Shown in pieces: positions 24,047 through 27,538 of a stretch of DNA of 27,538 nucleotides (position 1 is the first letter of the stretch; each line of letters starts with the position of its first letter). The notes under the pieces are model-generated. The model was given only the letters and a program-made list of their open reading frames with translations. It was not told the origin of the DNA and did not search any database. Source of the DNA: JBBDIO01 sp040880365 (GTDB lineage Bacteria > Chloroflexota > Anaerolineae > Caldilineales > Caldilineaceae); assembly GCA_040880365.1 (NCBI GenBank), contig JBBDIO010000154.1, forward strand, positions 1 through 27,538, read 5' to 3'. Position numbers and translations under genes: made by a program.

Positions 24047-27007
24047 ATGCGCAACAACGATCCGTTCGCCGACCTCATTCGTTCTTTGGAAGATAACCTG
24101 CAACGGGGTGGAGATGACGATCCACCGCCACCCGCTGAGGAAGGTGGGCGACGCCAACCACCTCGACCGCAGGGCAATCCGCGCCGGGTGTTGTGGTTTC
24201 TGTTGCCCTTTTTGGTGCTGATTCTCTTCAACCGAGCCATCAGCTTTTATTCCGATTGGGCCTGGTACGAAAGTCTGGAATTGTCTTCGGTTTTCTTTAC
24301 GCGCATCTATGCCAATTTTGGCCTGTTTGCGGCAGGCGCAGTGATTTTCTGGGTGTTCCTCGCCGTCAATGTGATCATTGCACGCCGCATTGAACCGGGG
24401 GGGCTGGACAATACGCCAGTCGGTCAGATTGTGCAGGCGTTTGGTGGGCGTATCACCTCGGTTGTGTTGTGGGTGGGCGCGCTCTTTGCCTTTTTCATGG
24501 GGCTGAGTCTTTCGGCCCAATGGGAAAACCTGCTGCTGTTTCTTAACCAGACCAGTTTTGGCACGGCAGACCCCATTTTTAACCGCGATGTCAGCTTCTT
24601 CATGTTTACATTGCCGATCTGGCAGATCGCCCGCAACTGGCTGGTCACTACGCTGGTGCTGTCGCTGTTGGCAACCGGCTTGGTCTATGGGGTAGGGATT
24701 CGCGGCTGGTCCATGCGCAAGCCGGTCCTTACGCATCTGGGCGTGCTGGGCGTCGCCTTTTTGTTGCTGGTGGCGTGGCAATATCGGCTGGATGCTTTCC
24801 AGTTGCTCTATAGTGCACGCGGCGCAACCTTTGGCGCAGGCTATACGGATGTGCGCGCCCAATTGCCCATCTACAACATTCTATTCGTCGTGACGCTGAT
24901 TACCGCGGCCGCCGTGATGGCTACGGTGTTCTTGCGGCAGGCCTGGCGCATTATGGTAGGTGTGTTGGTGGTGTGGGGTGTCATTGCATTTCTGGCGGGC
25001 AATATCTATCCCGGATTTGTGCAACGTTTCCAGGTAACTCCCAACGAACTCACGCTGGAAAGTCCTTATATCGAGCACAATATTCGGATGACGCGCGAAG
25101 CGTATGACCTGGATCAGGTCCAGGTCATACCCTATGAACCCTCGGCGCGTCTGACGGCTGCCACTTTGCTCGAAGAGGTGGAGACGGTGCGCAATGTGCG
25201 GCTGTGGGATTATCGGCCCATGTTGCAGACCTATAACCAGATTCAGGCTCTGCGCCAATACTATACGTTTCACGACATCGATATCGACCGCTATGAGTTC
25301 GACGGTGAAGTTCGCCAGGTGATGCTTTCGGCGCGTGAACTGGTGCCGGATCGTCTGAATGAGGAAGCGCAGACGTGGGTCAACCGCCGTCTGGTCTATA
25401 CCCACGGCTATGGGGTGGCGGCTTCGCCCGTGGCCCAGGTGACGCGTGATGGGTTGCCCGATTTCCTGCTGAAGGATCTCCCACCCGATGGCATCATTGA
25501 GAACTCGATTCCCCAGATCTATTATGGCGAAGTGACAAATGACTGGGTGGTAGGGCGTACATCAGAACCGGAGTTTGACTATCCGCGGGGTGAGGGGAAT
25601 GTGACCACGCAATTTGGCGCGGATACTGGCATCCCCATGAGCTTTGCAAATCGTGTGCTCTTTGCCATTCGCTTTGGCGATATCAATCTGCTCTTGAATC
25701 AGGATTTGCAGCCCGATAGCCAGTTGCTGTGGCGGCGCAATATTGTAGAGCGCGTGCAAGAGGTCGCACCCTTCCTGCGCTTCGATCAGGATCCGTATAT
25801 TGTGATTGCGGATGACGGCAAGCTGTATTGGTTCCACGATGCCTACACGGTGAGCAATCGCTATCCCTATAGCACGCCGATGGGAACGATTAACTATATT
25901 CGCAACTCGGTGAAGATCGTGACCGATGCCTATGACGGGACTATGCGGTTTTTTGTGGTAGATGACGAAGATCCAGTCATTGGCGCGTATCAGCAGATTT
26001 TCCCCGATTTGTTTGAACCGATGGACAGTATGCCCGAAAACCTGCGCCGGCATATCCGCTATCCAACGGATATTTTTACCATCCAGGCAGAAATCTATCG
26101 CACCTATCACATGACCAGCCCCACGCTGTTCTATAACCGTGAGGATATTTGGGCATGGCCCGAAGAAATTTTCGACAATCGTGCGGTGCGCATGGAGCCT
26201 TATTATGTGCTCATGCCCCTGCCCGAAGAGGAAAACTTGGGTTTTGTGCAGATTCTGCCTTTCACACCCGCCAATCGTGAGAACATGCTGGCGTGGATGG
26301 CGGTACGCAGCGATCCCGAACGCTATGGTGAGCAGTTGGTCTATCGTTTTGGCCCCGATTCGCTCTATTTCGGGCCGCAGCAGGTAGAAGCGCGGATCAA
26401 CCAGGATACGACTATCAGTTCGCAGCTGGCGTTGTGGAACCAACAGGGCAGCAGTGTCATTCGTGGCAACCTGTTGGTGATTCCGATTGCCGGTGCGTTG
26501 CTCTATGTGGAGCCGCTCTATCTGCAAGCGGCGACCGGGCGCATCCCCGAATTGCAGCGGGTGATTGTTGCCACTGCCGATCAGGTGGTGATGGCCGAAA
26601 ATCTGGGGCTGGCGCTGGTCGCGCTCTTTGGCGGCGATGTGCTGGATGACCCGGAACTGGCGCTGTTGGCGAGTTTCGGCGGCGAGGATGAGGAATTTGT
26701 CGAAGCCGTGCTCAGCGGGGAAGTCCCCGCCACAGGTCCGGTGGCAGGCGGCGACGCGTCTATGGCCGATTTGATTCAGCAGGCAAATGAGCAGTTTGTT
26801 CGGGCGCAAGAGGCGATTATGCAGGGCGACTGGGCCGGCTATGGCCGGGAAATTCAGGCCCTGGAGCTGACGCTGGAGCAACTTGTGACCACCAGTGGCG
26901 GCGAGTTGGAACTAGACGCCGCGCCGGGGCTGGACGTGGAATCGGCACCCGCCGGGGAGTCTGATGTGGAAGCAGGCGAGGAGCCTGTGGAGGAAGCAAC
27001 AGAATAA
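24047..27007 (+). CDS. UPF0182 family membrane protein
   Basis: The 986-residue protein matches the UPF0182 family (COG1615), large membrane proteins of unknown function found in actinobacteria, cyanobacteria, Chloroflexota and others. A charged N-terminal segment (residues 1-46) with a Pro-rich stretch precedes seven membrane helices at about 48-66, 88-112, 137-157, 197-217, 230-248, 274-296 and 301-322. A large extracytoplasmic domain follows, starting with the family block VTPNELTLESPYIEHNI and including the W-P-E/R-x-Y motifs, PYYVLMPLP and FTPANRENMLAWMA. A C-terminal helical segment and an acidic tail (about 940-986, rich in Glu and Asp) close it. GAGAGGAG lies 6 bases before the ATG. 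The gene is alone on this strand; nothing in the flanks explains its role. Confidence 0.95.
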   Translation: MRNNDPFADLIRSLEDNLQRGGDDDPPPPAEEGGRRQPPRPQGNPRRVLWFLLPFLVLILFNRAISFYSDWAWYESLELSSVFFTRIYANFGLFAAGAVIFWVFLAVNVIIARRIEPGGLDNTPVGQIVQAFGGRITSVVLWVGALFAFFMGLSLSAQWENLLLFLNQTSFGTADPIFNRDVSFFMFTLPIWQIARNWLVTTLVLSLLATGLVYGVGIRGWSMRKPVLTHLGVLGVAFLLLVAWQYRLDAFQLLYSARGATFGAGYTDVRAQLPIYNILFVVTLITAAAVMATVFLRQAWRIMVGVLVVWGVIAFLAGNIYPGFVQRFQVTPNELTLESPYIEHNIRMTREAYDLDQVQVIPYEPSARLTAATLLEEVETVRNVRLWDYRPMLQTYNQIQALRQYYTFHDIDIDRYEFDGEVRQVMLSARELVPDRLNEEAQTWVNRRLVYTHGYGVAASPVAQVTRDGLPDFLLKDLPPDGIIENSIPQIYYGEVTNDWVVGRTSEPEFDYPRGEGNVTTQFGADTGIPMSFANRVLFAIRFGDINLLLNQDLQPDSQLLWRRNIVERVQEVAPFLRFDQDPYIVIADDGKLYWFHDAYTVSNRYPYSTPMGTINYIRNSVKIVTDAYDGTMRFFVVDDEDPVIGAYQQIFPDLFEPMDSMPENLRRHIRYPTDIFTIQAEIYRTYHMTSPTLFYNREDIWAWPEEIFDNRAVRMEPYYVLMPLPEEENLGFVQILPFTPANRENMLAWMAVRSDPERYGEQLVYRFGPDSLYFGPQQVEARINQDTTISSQLALWNQQGSSVIRGNLLVIPIAGALLYVEPLYLQAATGRIPELQRVIVATADQVVMAENLGLALVALFGGDVLDDPELALLASFGGEDEEFVEAVLSGEVPATGPVAGGDASMADLIQQANEQFVRAQEAIMQGDWAGYGREIQALELTLEQLVTTSGGELELDAAPGLDVESAPAGESDVEAGEEPVEEATE

Positions 27008-27094
27008 TGTGACGCCGGAAATGCCTTAGCAAGCATTTAAGCTGGCTTAAGTTGGATTTAACCTGAGGGTTGTACTGTAAGCATATAAACAAAC

Positions 27095-27117
27095 GGTGTG
27101 TGGGCGTTATTCACACC
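27095..27117 (+). terminator. Weak hairpin after UPF0182
   Basis: GGTGTG (27095-27100) can pair with CACACC (27112-27117) around an 11-base loop; CCATTTATT follows. The stem is short and the T tract poor, so this is only a possible terminator in the 27008-27136 spacer, which has no other visible feature. Confidence 0.3.
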
Positions 27118-27136
27118 CCATTTATTATTCACAAGC

Positions 27137-27538
27137 ATGTGGGTAGTCGGCCTGCCCAGCGCCGAATCAGCCCTGACCGCGGCGGTGAAAGCCGCCCACG
27201 GAGCCGGCCGTCAGGTGGCGCTCACGCTGTCCGACCCGATGTGGGTGGCTGCCCAGCGCGACGCCTTCTCCGCCCTGGTGGCCGAGGTCGACATCCTGCT
27301 GGCCAATGAGCATGAAGCGTGCGAGCTGACGGGCAGGCCCGAGGCAGAAGCGGCTCTGGCTGTCCTGGCCGGCTCCTGCCCGGTGGTGGTGGTGACCCGC
27401 AGCGAGCGGGGCGCGCTGGTGACCAACGGCACCGGGACGTTCGCCGTCCCGGCCGAACCTGTCCCCTCCGTGGTCGACACCACCGGAGCCGGCGACCTCT
27501 TCGCGGCCGGCTTCCTGCTCGTGCTCGCTCGGGAGCTG
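27137..27538 (+). pseudogene. C-terminal part of a PfkB-family (adenosine-kinase-like) kinase, N-terminal half absent, runs off the window
   Basis: From an ATG at 27137 the frame stays open to the end of the window (134 codons). The product aligns in style with the second half of PfkB-family kinases: AAHGAGRQVALTLSDP, VDILLANEHEACELTG, CPVVVVTRSERGALV and the family signature DTTGAGDLFAAGF, whose Asp is the catalytic base and whose GAGD forms the anion hole. These sequences most resemble adenosine/ribokinase-type proteins of high-GC bacteria. The first half of the enzyme, with the sugar-binding signature, is missing, and the upstream frame stops at 27086. GC is about 73% (44 of 60 bases at 27181-27240), compared with 47% (28 of 60) at 27061-27120. 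The ATG is probably fortuitous and the fragment joined artificially or by insertion. Confidence 0.75.

Noticed and set aside
25562..26881. 439-codon minus-strand open frame opposite UPF0182
   Set aside because: Opposite-strand shadow of a conserved gene; no recognisable domain, and no promoter or SD.
27137..27309. A complete new gene starting at ATG 27137
   Set aside because: The protein begins in the middle of a PfkB domain, with no SD before the ATG and a composition break at the same point.

Overview
The window reads as chromosomal DNA of a Chloroflexota bacterium (Anaerolineae/Caldilineae-like). This is an inference from gene content and style: a large UPF0182 membrane protein, proline/threonine-linked surface proteins with LysM and SH3 modules, an EF-G-like second translocase, a moderately GC-rich genome and strong SD/sigma70-type signals. 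No rRNA, tRNA, CRISPR array, transposase or phage module was found. Most genes are ordinary chromosomal genes separated by clear bidirectional terminators.

Layout. 1-2.45 kb: the 3' part of a secreted protein with carbohydrate-binding-like and LysM modules (+), converging on an SH3 lipoprotein (-). 2.6-9.4 kb: a minus-strand block of core genes, in transcription order a 70-aa protein, polA, argS and serA; polA and argS are 6 bases apart. 9.5-11.4 kb: a membrane processive glycosyltransferase (-) with a roughly 200-base leader that holds a strong promoter followed by an intrinsic terminator. 11.6-14.3 kb: an orphan HPt phosphotransfer protein (+), a bidirectional terminator and an EF-G-like GTPase (-). 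14.8-17.8 kb: a fusion of a degenerate histidine-phosphatase domain with a methyltransferase, then a double-SIS sugar-phosphate isomerase-like protein. 17.8-20.4 kb: a YbaK deacylase (-), a divergent membrane protein (+) and an internally duplicated lipoprotein (-). 20.9-27.0 kb: a TrmI-type tRNA m1A methyltransferase (+), a GT4-like glycosyltransferase with an unknown partner gene (-), and UPF0182 (+).

The last 400 bases (about 27137-27538) differ from the rest. Their GC is near 70%, and they encode, with no N-terminal half, the C-terminal part of a PfkB-family (adenosine-kinase-like) protein. This looks like a chimeric assembly join or a recent foreign insertion, and it should not be used to infer the biology of the main sequence.

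How the genes fit together: translation and replication (argS, polA, EF-G-like, TrmI, YbaK) sit beside envelope functions (two glycosyltransferases, two lipoproteins, LysM protein, UPF0182, SIS protein). I see no obvious new multi-gene system. The most unusual items are the pseudo-phosphatase/methyltransferase fusion, the terminator-bearing leader of the glycosyltransferase, and short tandem duplications, often with a 13-bp period, in several intergenic spacers.
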